Origin: an uncultured bacterium
GTDB lineage: Bacteria; Cyanobacteriota; Vampirovibrionia; Gastranaerophilales; Gastranaerophilaceae
Length of the DNA: 64,000 bases
Assembly: GCA_949298985.1 (NCBI GenBank)
Contig: CASFYV010000005.1
Span: 1-64,000 of the forward strand
Reading direction: 5' to 3'
Shown: positions 6,884-16,693 of the stretch, one piece after another
How positions within the stretch are numbered: the first letter of the stretch is position 1
Layout of the letters: each line of letters starts with the position of its first letter
Program-made: the position numbers and the translations under genes
The notes under the pieces: model-generated
Told to the model about the DNA's origin: nothing
The model's database searches: none
Seen by the model: the letters and a program-made list of their open reading frames with translations, nothing else

Positions 6884-9586
6884 TTATCCAACTCGAGAAA
6901 GTGATCCATTTTTCTTTTCTTCTTCAAACTTAGGAGAAAGTAATCCAGATTTGTACCCTAGATATCCTAATCCTGCTAAAGCGGCGGTTACAATTGTAAC
7001 ACCGGCAGCCATCTTACCTTTTCTACCACCGAAATTCATAACACTTCTTGTCTTTTCAACTATAGACCCGTTAGCATTAGGAAAATGAAGCTTTATTAAT
7101 TCATTAGAAGAAATATTTTTTCCTTTATTATTGAAATGATAGTCGAAATAAAGTTGTCCTGCAGATTTGTTTGTCTTACTTAACCAACCGTTTCCAAACC
7201 AAGTTGTATCAGCTTTTATTTGGTTTGCAAGAATTGTCTCAGCATTTTTGTTATTTCTATCTGTTATTAATGCTCTTTCCAAGCACTCAGCCATTTCATC
7301 TGAAATTACAGAATCTCTTAATTTACGAAGAGCCTTATTATACTTATCATCACCCTCAAGTGTTGATTTCAATAATGCTTCAGGAATTTCTTCGTTTACT
7401 TGACCTTTATAACGTTTTTTAATATCACTAACAATTTTATTCTTTACATCGTTAAAGGCTTTTTTAGTATCTTCATTAGCCGCTTCTAGTGCAACTTTTT
7501 CTGACATAAAATATTCATGTTTTCCTTTATATGCATCCATTAGCTTTGTTTCAGCAGCAACTGACGGATCAAAATTCTTTTGTGCCATACCTTGAACATT
7601 TGGAACAATAGGTGTACATAGACATTTTTTAGCTTCTAAATCTGTCAACTCACAAGGTGCAAATCTTGATGGCAGAAGTGCTACATCACCAGCCATAGCA
7701 AAGTCTTTACCAGGAGTCCATCCATCCATCATTAACATTCTACCTTTTAATTCAGGCTTAGAACTGAATAATTGGAATTTTTCAACAGTTTGAGGTTCAT
7801 ATTGCATATCTCCGCCGAAAATAAGGATTGCATTAGGATCTTTTTTAGCATATTTTTCGAAAGAATCAATTACGGTATCCATACCTTTTTGGAAATCGCC
7901 ACGTCCCCAGCTTACAATGAATTTAACGTCTTCACCTTTTTTGAGTTTAGAAAGATATTCATCATTAATAGAGCCATAAATTTTAGCTTTTCTTCCAGAT
8001 GCACCTGTCAAAATTTGCATTCTTCCGCTATCAGCTTTTTCCCATTCATTATTTTTTGCATTAAAATATTGAGCATTTAAGTATTTTTTATCAAATCTTT
8101 CAAGCAAATTAATCTTGTTTTGTCTTTTCACTTCTCTTACTGTTTTAAGATCTGTTTTATTAGGATCAAATACTTGGAATTTTTTTACAACAGTTTCTGT
8201 TCCGTCAGCTAACTTTAATTTTACATCATCTCTATAACCCGGCTGTAAAATTTCTTTTTTAAATGGAGAAACATTTGGATCCATCAATGGGTTTGTAATA
8301 CCTTTAAACCTGCCTAATTTATCTAATTCAACCAAATCTTCATACATTTTAGATACCAAATCATTTGTAATTAATGAATCATGGTAACCTTCAGATACAG
8401 TAGACAGCATTGGAACATAGCCTTCTTTTGCATAATGAATCGCAACATTAAAAGCATTCATTCCACTTTTTGGTCTTACAAAGTCTTTCAATACAGTTTC
8501 CCTTAAAAAGTCTTCTTCTCGACCAAGTTTCAAGGCTTCCATATATTCTTTGCTATTTAACAGTTTTTCTAAATCTTGTTTAGTAGCACCTAAATTAACT
8601 ATAGCTTGTCTAGCTCCCATAGGCTGGTCATATCCGGCATTCATGTTATGACCTACACCGCCTAGAAACTTATCAAGCCAGTAGCTGTCACCAGCGGCAT
8701 TTTTTTGTGCGGCATAGTGCATTGTAAACATTGATTGTCCGTCAGAACATAATAAATATTTTGGATCAATATTATATTTTTCTTTCAAACCAGGAAGTAA
8801 TTCAACAGTAGCCTTATCATATTTTGCGTAACCCTGACCTTGCCACCCTGATGCAAATCTTTTTTCCAAATCTGAACCTGTTGCAGTTGCATAACTAAGT
8901 CCATCAGAATATTGTTTTGGCATACTAGCCGTAGAATCTACATATGTAAAAACAAATTCCAATTTATCTTGTAATTCTTTGCTCATAGCACGTTTATTCA
9001 TTGCTTTTTGCAAAGCTTCACTTTTTTGAGCTTTATACATTTTTATAGGAACATTATCCTCAAAACCCCAGTTCATATTAGAGGATTTTACTTCATCCAA
9101 TAAAAATATACTATCCTTTTCTTTGTCTAACAATTTTACTATATCAGTAGAATTATCAATTTCTTTTGCCGTTATAAATGGAGTACCTTCTTTCCCTTTA
9201 AAAGGATGCCCCTCAGGTAAGTTATTAGGAATAGTTCTTACCTTTACATTTTGTGGAATAGGATGATTTACATCTCCTGTTTTAGGATCAACATTCTTTT
9301 TATATTCTACCTGTTGATTATATAAAGGAATAATTTTTACGATTTTATCTACATCTTTATCCAAAAAGTTATAGTCATTAACAACAGTACCGACACCACC
9401 GCCATTGAATCCGAACAGAGGCTCTTCTGCAACAACATGGGCAATATGTCTAGGGTTTCCTGATCTAAAAGAGATCATCGACATATTTTTAGGTACATTA
9501 ATAACAGATGATTCCACACTTGTAGTTTCTCTCAAATTCTTTGCCCTTAAAGGTGCATAATTTGGATTGATTGCATTAATCTTCAT
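6884..9586 (-). CDS. GT5 (glycogen/starch synthase)-like protein with C-terminal membrane segment
   Basis: A 900-residue protein with a GT-B glycosyltransferase body like glycogen synthase. It has an N-terminal GGGVGTVVNDY loop (about residue 60, in place of KxGGL), a VSWGRGDFQKG segment, then IFGGDMQ, and PSRFAPCELTDLEA near residue 640. In GlgA the last motif reads PSRFEPCGLTQL with a catalytic Glu. Here that position is Ala643 (codon GCA, checked on the minus strand). The protein is nearly twice the usual length of about 480. It ends with a hydrophobic helix (about residues 860-880, VTIVTAALAGLGYLGY) and a charged tail, suggesting membrane attachment. The N-terminus MKINAINPN...ISFRSGN carries the recurring leader-like motif. 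Activity as a glucan synthase is uncertain. Confidence 0.75.
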   Translation of the reverse strand: MKINAINPNYAPLRAKNLRETTSVESSVINVPKNMSMISFRSGNPRHIAHVVAEEPLFGFNGGGVGTVVNDYNFLDKDVDKIVKIIPLYNQQVEYKKNVDPKTGDVNHPIPQNVKVRTIPNNLPEGHPFKGKEGTPFITAKEIDNSTDIVKLLDKEKDSIFLLDEVKSSNMNWGFEDNVPIKMYKAQKSEALQKAMNKRAMSKELQDKLEFVFTYVDSTASMPKQYSDGLSYATATGSDLEKRFASGWQGQGYAKYDKATVELLPGLKEKYNIDPKYLLCSDGQSMFTMHYAAQKNAAGDSYWLDKFLGGVGHNMNAGYDQPMGARQAIVNLGATKQDLEKLLNSKEYMEALKLGREEDFLRETVLKDFVRPKSGMNAFNVAIHYAKEGYVPMLSTVSEGYHDSLITNDLVSKMYEDLVELDKLGRFKGITNPLMDPNVSPFKKEILQPGYRDDVKLKLADGTETVVKKFQVFDPNKTDLKTVREVKRQNKINLLERFDKKYLNAQYFNAKNNEWEKADSGRMQILTGASGRKAKIYGSINDEYLSKLKKGEDVKFIVSWGRGDFQKGMDTVIDSFEKYAKKDPNAILIFGGDMQYEPQTVEKFQLFSSKPELKGRMLMMDGWTPGKDFAMAGDVALLPSRFAPCELTDLEAKKCLCTPIVPNVQGMAQKNFDPSVAAETKLMDAYKGKHEYFMSEKVALEAANEDTKKAFNDVKNKIVSDIKKRYKGQVNEEIPEALLKSTLEGDDKYNKALRKLRDSVISDEMAECLERALITDRNNKNAETILANQIKADTTWFGNGWLSKTNKSAGQLYFDYHFNNKGKNISSNELIKLHFPNANGSIVEKTRSVMNFGGRKGKMAAGVTIVTAALAGLGYLGYKSGLLSPKFEEEKKNGSLSRVG

Positions 9587-9867
9587 AGATTACTCCTTAC
9601 ACACATAACTTTTCTATATATAATAAAAAACACACATAAAAAAAATTAACACCCATACATCTTTATATTAAGAAATATTAAGTAAATTTTTATTAAGTTC
9701 ACAGGTGATATTCTACCAATAAAAAAATTTCTTTTCAATAGACATTTAGCGAGAAGTTATTGTAAAGTTTTGTAAACATATTTATCCAAATATAAATCTT
9801 TTTAGCAATTTTTTGCAAAAAGAAAACTTTATATAAGTAAGGTTAGATAAAAATAGGTTAGGTAGGT

Positions 9868-10500
9868 ATGATTAATAATATTACGTCTATGGACACAATG
9901 CGTCCACAGATGTCGGTAGCAAAAGCCACACCTTCATTAAGTGGCATGAGCATGCCGGCAATTCTGGGATTTAAAACCCCTGTCATAGGGCAAAAAGCAA
10001 CGTTAAGAACAAAAAAAATAAAAAGGAGTGACAATATAGTTATAGTCGGAGAAATAGACGATGACTATGTCGATGAGGTAGAAGAAACTGTCAATGTAAA
10101 ACGAGAGGTTGATTCAAACTTCTTTAGTTCGGGGCAAATAATAGTTCCTGTAAAACATAAGATTAAATACCTTAAGAATTGTTATATTATAGACTATATA
10201 CAATCACCCAAAGCTCGTTGTGGATTAGGTTCAGAAGCTATAAAAAATTTAGCTGAAAAAGTAATGTTTGATCAAAAAGCTCAAGGGAGAATAGTGACCT
10301 TTTCGACGCCTATAGCAAAAGAGTCGTCCCCAGCATTATTTTTCTATAAACTGGGATTCAGGTTTACGTCACCCCTTGCAAATGAATATATGGAGGAGTG
10401 TTTGAAAAAAAATGTTCCTGATATACCAGCTCAAACAGGAATGATGTATTTACCGAAAAGTCGGCTACATAAATTACTAAGATATGGAGAATTATTCTAA
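9868..10500 (+). CDS. GNAT-fold acetyltransferase-like protein
   Basis: A 210-residue protein. Residues about 105-165 match the GNAT acetyl-CoA fold: a strand YIIDYIQ, then the pyrophosphate loop RCGLGSEAIKNLAEK, then SSPALFFYKLGFRF, the usual motif B. The first 45 residues are Met/Ser/Pro-rich (ending ILGFKTP) and resemble the leader motif on other proteins here. An acidic stretch (EIDDDYVDEVEE) precedes the GNAT region. The substrate is unknown. The start has TAGGTAGGT just upstream. Its stop codon is followed one base later by the ATG of the next gene, a probable tail-anchored protein, so the two are likely co-translated. Confidence 0.7.
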   Translation: MINNITSMDTMRPQMSVAKATPSLSGMSMPAILGFKTPVIGQKATLRTKKIKRSDNIVIVGEIDDDYVDEVEETVNVKREVDSNFFSSGQIIVPVKHKIKYLKNCYIIDYIQSPKARCGLGSEAIKNLAEKVMFDQKAQGRIVTFSTPIAKESSPALFFYKLGFRFTSPLANEYMEECLKKNVPDIPAQTGMMYLPKSRLHKLLRYGELF

Positions 10501-10501
10501 A

Positions 10502-10783
10502 ATGTTAGAAGCACATTATTCTATTGATACAAAAGTAAAAAAAACACAGAATATAGTAGCAGAAGCTCCGACAAAAATCCCTAAACATAAATTATTTTCG
10601 AATGAAGAAGCTAATAAAAAAATTTATGCAATTAATTCTGATATTTATGAAGGAGCAAAAAAGGAGCAGAAAAAAAATGAATTTAATAAATCAATGTATT
10701 TTAAAATTTTTGGAGGAATTACATTACTAACGGCAGGTATCGCCGGTATTGATAGAATAAAAAAATTCTTTAAAAAATCTTAA
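10502..10783 (+). CDS. Small C-tail-anchored protein
   Basis: A 93-residue protein of unknown function. The N-terminal 60 residues are polar and lysine-rich. A single hydrophobic segment (KIFGGITLLTAGIAGI) near the C-terminus, followed by DRIKKFFKKS, gives a tail-anchor topology with a basic end. I chose the ATG one base after the stop of the GNAT-like gene. An alternative ATG at 10484 would overlap that gene by 17 nt. The pairing suggests that the GNAT-like protein may act at the membrane, but this is inference from position only. Confidence 0.6.
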   Translation: MLEAHYSIDTKVKKTQNIVAEAPTKIPKHKLFSNEEANKKIYAINSDIYEGAKKEQKKNEFNKSMYFKIFGGITLLTAGIAGIDRIKKFFKKS

Positions 10784-10874
10784 TAAGAAATAAAAATATT
10801 TATGTTAATATGAGAATAGTTAGGATAAATTATTTTAACTAAAGGAGTTTTATAGTAAACGAGGGTATTAAAAT

Positions 10875-12719
10875 ATGTGCGGAATAGTTGGGTACATTGG
10901 AAAAAATAAAGCTGTAGACATTTTATTAGAAGGTTTAACAAGCTTAGAATATAGAGGTTATGATTCCTCTGGTATCGCTTTAAATATTGATAACAAAGTA
11001 GAATTATTTAAAGCTGCTGGTAAACTTCAAAATTTAAAAGATATAGTTGATAGAAATTACAGTGAAATATCAAAATCAACAATTGGTATAGGTCACATAC
11101 GCTGGGCAACTCATGGAGCACCAACAGTAGCTAATGCCCACCCTCATTCTTGTAATTGTGGCAGAGTTGCAGTAGTTCATAATGGTATTATAGAAAACTA
11201 TAAAGAACTAAGAGAAAAACTTGAAAAAAATGGATGTACATTTCGTTCTCAAACAGATACAGAAACAGTTGCACATTTGGTAGCTTCAAAATTTGCACAA
11301 ACCCAAGATTTAACTGAAGCTGTAAGATTAGCCACAAAAGAAATTGAAGGAGCATATGCACTTTGCGTAATTCATCAAGACGTAAAAAATACAATAGTCG
11401 CAACCCGCAGAAATGCTCCACTTCTTGTTGGAATAGGTGAAAATGAATATTATGTAGCATCTGATGTTCCAGCAATAATTCAATACACAAAACAAGCATT
11501 TTACTTAGATGATAATCAAATAGTTACATTAACTCCTGATTCAATGAGATTAATTGATATTGAAAATAACTCTATATCTCCTAAAATTGAAACTTTACCT
11601 TGGGAGCCTGTAGCGTTAAGTAAAATGGGTTATAAACATTTTATGCTTAAGGAAATCCATGAGCAACCTGATGTTGTAAGAAATGTTCTATCAGGAAAAT
11701 TAAGAGCAATGGACGAAAATATAACATTAAATGAGGTTACATTAGATAAAGAAAAAATAAAAAATCTAAATAGAATTCAAATTGTTGCCTGTGGAACATC
11801 TTTACATGCAGCAATGGTAGGTAAATATATAATAGAAGATTTTTGTGGAATAGCGGTAGATGTAGAACCTTCAAGCGAATATATTTATAGAAAAACCATT
11901 ACTGATAAAAACACTTTAGTAATAGGTGTATCACAATCAGGAGAAACTGCAGATACAATTACAGCGGTAAGACAAGCTAAAAGTAAAGGCTCACATATTT
12001 TAATCATTACAAATAGACCGGATTCAACAATGGCAAGAGAAGCAGACAGTTTAGTGCCTGTAAATGCTGGAATTGAAGTATCAGTAGCAGCGACAAAATC
12101 TTATATGGCTCAATTAATATCTTTTTATTTAATCGCAATTTACATTGCAGAAATAAAAGAAAGTATGAAAACGGAAGATTTATCAAGTTTAAAACATGAG
12201 CTAATTGTACTACCTCAAAAAATTGAAAAAATTCTTGCACATAAAGAGGACATTCAAAAATGTTCAAAGGCTTTTTCTAGCTCAAAGGATTTTATATTTA
12301 TCGCAAGAGGAATAAACTTCCCAACAGCACTAGAAGGAGCCTTAAAGCTAAAGGAAATAAGCTATATAAATGCCACAGGCTATACAGCAGGAGAATTAAA
12401 ACATGGTCCGATTGCCATGTTAGATGAAACAATGCCGGTATTATCAATATTAATGTCAGGAAAAGTTTACGATAAAATTTTATCAAACTCAGAAGAAGCG
12501 AAAGCTAGAAATGCAAGAATGATAGCATTAACAGATTCAGAAGATGAAAAATTAAATGAACTTTTTGACTACATAATAAGAATCCCTGAAATTTCAGAGA
12601 TACTATCTCCGGCACTAGCTATAGTACCATTGCAATTAATAGCCTACTATATAGCAGAATTTTTAGGCAAAGACGTAGATCAGCCAAGAAATCTAGCAAA
12701 ATCAGTAACGGTAGAATAG
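10875..12719 (+). CDS. glmS: Glutamine-fructose-6-phosphate aminotransferase (isomerizing)
   Basis: Makes glucosamine-6-phosphate from fructose-6-phosphate and glutamine, feeding peptidoglycan and lipid A. It starts MCGIVGYIG, with Cys2 as the nucleophile of the glutaminase domain. Other class II amidotransferase residues follow (HIRWATHG, then NGIIENY, then FRSQTDTE). The two SIS isomerase domains show CGTSLHAA and SQSGETADT, and the end is DQPRNLAKSVTVE. The length of 614 is normal. GAGGG lies about 9 nt before the ATG. I saw no glmS ribozyme core in the short leader. A 54-residue gene starts one base after its stop. Confidence 0.97.
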   Translation: MCGIVGYIGKNKAVDILLEGLTSLEYRGYDSSGIALNIDNKVELFKAAGKLQNLKDIVDRNYSEISKSTIGIGHIRWATHGAPTVANAHPHSCNCGRVAVVHNGIIENYKELREKLEKNGCTFRSQTDTETVAHLVASKFAQTQDLTEAVRLATKEIEGAYALCVIHQDVKNTIVATRRNAPLLVGIGENEYYVASDVPAIIQYTKQAFYLDDNQIVTLTPDSMRLIDIENNSISPKIETLPWEPVALSKMGYKHFMLKEIHEQPDVVRNVLSGKLRAMDENITLNEVTLDKEKIKNLNRIQIVACGTSLHAAMVGKYIIEDFCGIAVDVEPSSEYIYRKTITDKNTLVIGVSQSGETADTITAVRQAKSKGSHILIITNRPDSTMAREADSLVPVNAGIEVSVAATKSYMAQLISFYLIAIYIAEIKESMKTEDLSSLKHELIVLPQKIEKILAHKEDIQKCSKAFSSSKDFIFIARGINFPTALEGALKLKEISYINATGYTAGELKHGPIAMLDETMPVLSILMSGKVYDKILSNSEEAKARNARMIALTDSEDEKLNELFDYIIRIPEISEILSPALAIVPLQLIAYYIAEFLGKDVDQPRNLAKSVTVE

Positions 12720-12720
12720 A

Positions 12721-14162
<1,442 letters not shown>

Positions 14163-14199
14163 GAGTACGAGTAAAAAAGTTAACTCAAATCTAATATAA

Positions 14200-14228
14200 A
14201 AAAGCTTGCCCATTATAGGCAAGCTTTT
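14200..14228. terminator. Bidirectional terminator overlapping the end of the DXS-like gene
   Basis: AAAAGCTTGCC and GGCAAGCTTTT form an 11-bp stem with a 7-nt loop. The minus-strand gene's last codons and stop lie within the hairpin. It also ends the glmS-ahcY transcript. Confidence 0.8.
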
Positions 14229-15976
14229 ACATCTTCTAAAATTAATTCCTGTGTTAATCGATATCTTTGATAAAGAACATCTAGCGGTACTCTATCAGGG
14301 AAATCTTTTTCTGCCCCATAGTTCAAGACTTTCATATCAGAATTGCCATAATAGCTAGCAATTTTTTCTCCAAATCCACCGTTTAAAATTCCATCTTCCA
14401 GTGTAATAACTATTTTGTGATCATATTTTAAGCTATTCAACAATTCTTTATCAATTCCGCTTATGAATTTAGGATTGATTAGCGTAGCATCGATATTTAA
14501 TTCTTGTTTTAATTTTTCTTTGACATCTTTTGCTAAATAGAAGAAATTTCCTAAGCCCAATATCGCAATTTTAGAACCTTTTTCAGCTACTTGATATTTA
14601 TTTAAAATTGAATAATCCGTGTTATCCTTATTATTTGAGCTAATTAGTTTTCCGGCTGGAACTCTAATAAATACTGTATGTTCATTTTGGCTAGTAGACC
14701 ATTCAAGCATTTTCAAGTATTCTTCTTTATTTGTAGGTGCTAAATAGACTACATTTGGAATATTGCTAATTAAAGGAATATCAAAGCAAGTCAAATGTGT
14801 TGCATCTGCTCCTGATATTGCTCCCCAAAATACCAAAATAGTCGCCGGGTTGTTATTAAGAGCCAAGTCTTGTGAGATTTGGTCATAAGCTCTTTGTACA
14901 AATGAGCTCATAACACCTAATACCGGTCTTGCTCCATTTTTAGCTAAGCCTGATGCAAAAGCCATTGCATGTTCTTCTGCAATACCTACATCGACATAAT
15001 TTTGTCCCATTTTTTCTCTAAATTCTTGAGTGAAGCCTGTAACAGCTGGAGTTGCAGGAGATATTGCAACAATTGGCATTCCTTCCTCTTTTTTTCTTAG
15101 AATAAAATCTGCTGTTGTTGTTGCATAGTCTTCTATTTTAGATGCAGGTTGACCAAAATTCTTTATCGTATTTGGCATAATCCAGTGGAACATTTCTTTA
15201 TTTTGTTCTGCTAAATTACAACCTTTTCCTTTAAGAGTTGTTATATGAACAACTACAGGGTGATTGATATCTTTAACTTTTTCAAAAGTTTCAATCAGTT
15301 TTTGAATGTTGTTTCCATCATTTACATAGTAGTAGTCAAAACCTAAAGTTTTGAAGAAATTGCATTCGCCTTCTCCGTTTGTATCACGTAAATATTTAAG
15401 ATTGGCATATAATCCGCCTTGGTTTACTGCAATAGACATGTCATTGTCATTAACTACTATAATAATATTACTGTTTAAAGTCGCAGCATTATCCAAACCT
15501 TCAAAAGCTTCACCTCCGCTTAGAGATCCATCTCCGATTAGAGCGATTATATTTTCTTTTTCACCTTTAATATCTCTTGCTTTAGCAAGACCAGTTGCTA
15601 AGCTAACGGAAGTTGAAGTATGTCCAATTTTAAACATATCATGTTCACTTTCTTCCGGTGCAGTGTAGCCTGTGTATTTTAAATATAAGTCAGGGTTAAT
15701 AAAACCTTCTTTTCTTCCTGTTAGAATTTTATGCGGATAGCATTGATGAGATACATCAAATACTATTTTATCAACAGGAGAATTAAATACATAGTGCATA
15801 GCAATAGTAGCTTCTACAATTCCTAAATTTGGTCCTAAGTGCCCTCCAATTGTATCAACTTTTTTTATAATACATTCTCTTATTTCTCTTGCAAGTTCAT
15901 TCATCTCGTTTAGATTTAACTTTTTTAAATCTTCTGGTGAGTTTATATTTTCTAAAACATTAATTGTTTGTTGCAT
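14213..15976 (-). CDS. dxs: 1-deoxy-D-xylulose-5-phosphate synthase-like, divergent acceptor site
   Basis: A thiamine-diphosphate enzyme of the DXS family, 587 residues. Seen are GGHLGPNLGIVE (44-55), DVSHQCYPHKILTGR (74-88), GDGSLSGGEAFEG (148-160) with NDND as the Mg/ThDP motif, and GIAEEHA with catalytic Glu334. I chose the ATG at 15976 because AAAGGAG lies 7 nt upstream. The open frame continues 12 codons further. In the pyrimidine domain the usual DRAG(I/L)VGxDG motif reads VFWGAISGAD, LRCIPN reads ISNIPN, and SDENE reads TNKEE, so several residues expected near the glyceraldehyde-3-phosphate site are changed. It may be the pathway DXS or a paralogue with another acceptor. ispF is at 60.6 kb. 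Confidence 0.78.
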   Translation of the reverse strand: MQQTINVLENINSPEDLKKLNLNEMNELAREIRECIIKKVDTIGGHLGPNLGIVEATIAMHYVFNSPVDKIVFDVSHQCYPHKILTGRKEGFINPDLYLKYTGYTAPEESEHDMFKIGHTSTSVSLATGLAKARDIKGEKENIIALIGDGSLSGGEAFEGLDNAATLNSNIIIVVNDNDMSIAVNQGGLYANLKYLRDTNGEGECNFFKTLGFDYYYVNDGNNIQKLIETFEKVKDINHPVVVHITTLKGKGCNLAEQNKEMFHWIMPNTIKNFGQPASKIEDYATTTADFILRKKEEGMPIVAISPATPAVTGFTQEFREKMGQNYVDVGIAEEHAMAFASGLAKNGARPVLGVMSSFVQRAYDQISQDLALNNNPATILVFWGAISGADATHLTCFDIPLISNIPNVVYLAPTNKEEYLKMLEWSTSQNEHTVFIRVPAGKLISSNNKDNTDYSILNKYQVAEKGSKIAILGLGNFFYLAKDVKEKLKQELNIDATLINPKFISGIDKELLNSLKYDHKIVITLEDGILNGGFGEKIASYYGNSDMKVLNYGAEKDFPDRVPLDVLYQRYRLTQELILEDVKACL

Positions 15977-16102
15977 AATCGCTCCTTTCTTATACCAATT
16001 ATTATAATACAAGTTTTTAAATCATTATATTATCATAGATTTTTTAACAATGAAAAATAGTTTTTATATTGAATTAATGTAAAGACGAAAGGAGAACGTT
16101 TT

Positions 16103-16408
16103 ATGTTTTATAATGTAATGAAAGCGAAAGAAATTGTAGAATTAGATGGTAAGGCTCTTGAAAGAAAATTATTAATGGGAGATGATGAGCATTCCATAAG
16201 CATTATTGCCATGCGAAAAGAAGAAATCATTGATACTCATACTTCTAAATCAGATGCTGCTGTTTATGTTTTGGATGGTGAAATTGAAATACATTTTGAT
16301 GCAGAAAAATTTAAACTGGATAAAGGTGAGATATTAATGTTTAAAAAAGATAAAGAGCATAAAGTTTTAGCTTTAAAAAATAGTAAATATTTATTAATAA
16401 AAATATAG
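16103..16408 (+). CDS. Small cupin-domain protein
   Basis: A single-domain cupin of 101 residues. Motif 1 is ITAMRK-like followed by DTHTSKSDAAVYVLDGEIEI. Motif 2 is KLDKGEILMFKKDKEHKVLAL. Metal-binding histidines are partly kept (H in DTHTS, H in EHKV), but the first motif lacks the usual HxH pair, so metal binding is uncertain. The substrate is unknown. AAAGGAG lies about 9 nt before the ATG and an intrinsic terminator follows, so it is a one-gene unit, divergent from the DXS-like gene. Confidence 0.75.
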   Translation: MFYNVMKAKEIVELDGKALERKLLMGDDEHSISIIAMRKEEIIDTHTSKSDAAVYVLDGEIEIHFDAEKFKLDKGEILMFKKDKEHKVLALKNSKYLLIKI

Positions 16409-16417
16409 ATTCTATAA

Positions 16418-16440
16418 GGGAGAAAATTTTCTCCCTTTTT
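16418..16440 (+). terminator. Intrinsic terminator after the cupin gene
   Basis: GGGAGAAAATTTTCTCCC is a perfect palindrome followed by TTTTT. Confidence 0.85.
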
Positions 16441-16449
16441 GTTTAAAAA

Positions 16450-16455
16450 TATGCT
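16450..16455 (+). promoter_or_regulatory. Candidate -10 element of a leaderless promoter for the umuC operon
   Basis: TATGCT lies 11 nt before the ATG at 16467, with no Shine-Dalgarno sequence in between and a terminator directly upstream. I see no clear -35 hexamer. Confidence 0.45.
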
Positions 16456-16466
16456 AAACTTTAGTT

Positions 16467-16691
16467 ATGTTAGATATAAAAACAGGTGAAAATATTGAAG
16501 CTCTTTATAAACTGGTAGAAATAAAAGCCGGAAAACGAATAGAAAAATTTAGGACTACAGATGTAAAAAGAGCTTTAAAATTCCATAGGTGGTATGTAAA
16601 TCGTTATAAACAAGGGCTTTTGATGGAGATTTATCCGCAAAAAAAAGTTTATGATTGGAAAGAAAAAAAAGTTGAGCTGGTATTTGAATAA
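16467..16691 (+). CDS. Small basic protein encoded just upstream of a UmuC-type polymerase
   Basis: A 74-residue protein that I do not recognise. It is lysine/arginine-rich with aromatic residues (FHRWYVNRYKQG, YDWKEKKVELVFE), consistent with nucleic-acid binding or a small polymerase accessory, but that is a guess. It is too short for UmuD and has no LexA-type Ser/Lys protease signature. Only 2 nt separate it from the polymerase gene, so the two are surely co-transcribed. The start probably lies on a leaderless mRNA. Confidence 0.65.
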   Translation: MLDIKTGENIEALYKLVEIKAGKRIEKFRTTDVKRALKFHRWYVNRYKQGLLMEIYPQKKVYDWKEKKVELVFE

Positions 16692-16693
16692 TT

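Noticed and set aside
10784-10874. glmS ribozyme upstream of glmS
   Set aside because: Only 91 bp of AT-rich sequence without the conserved catalytic core.
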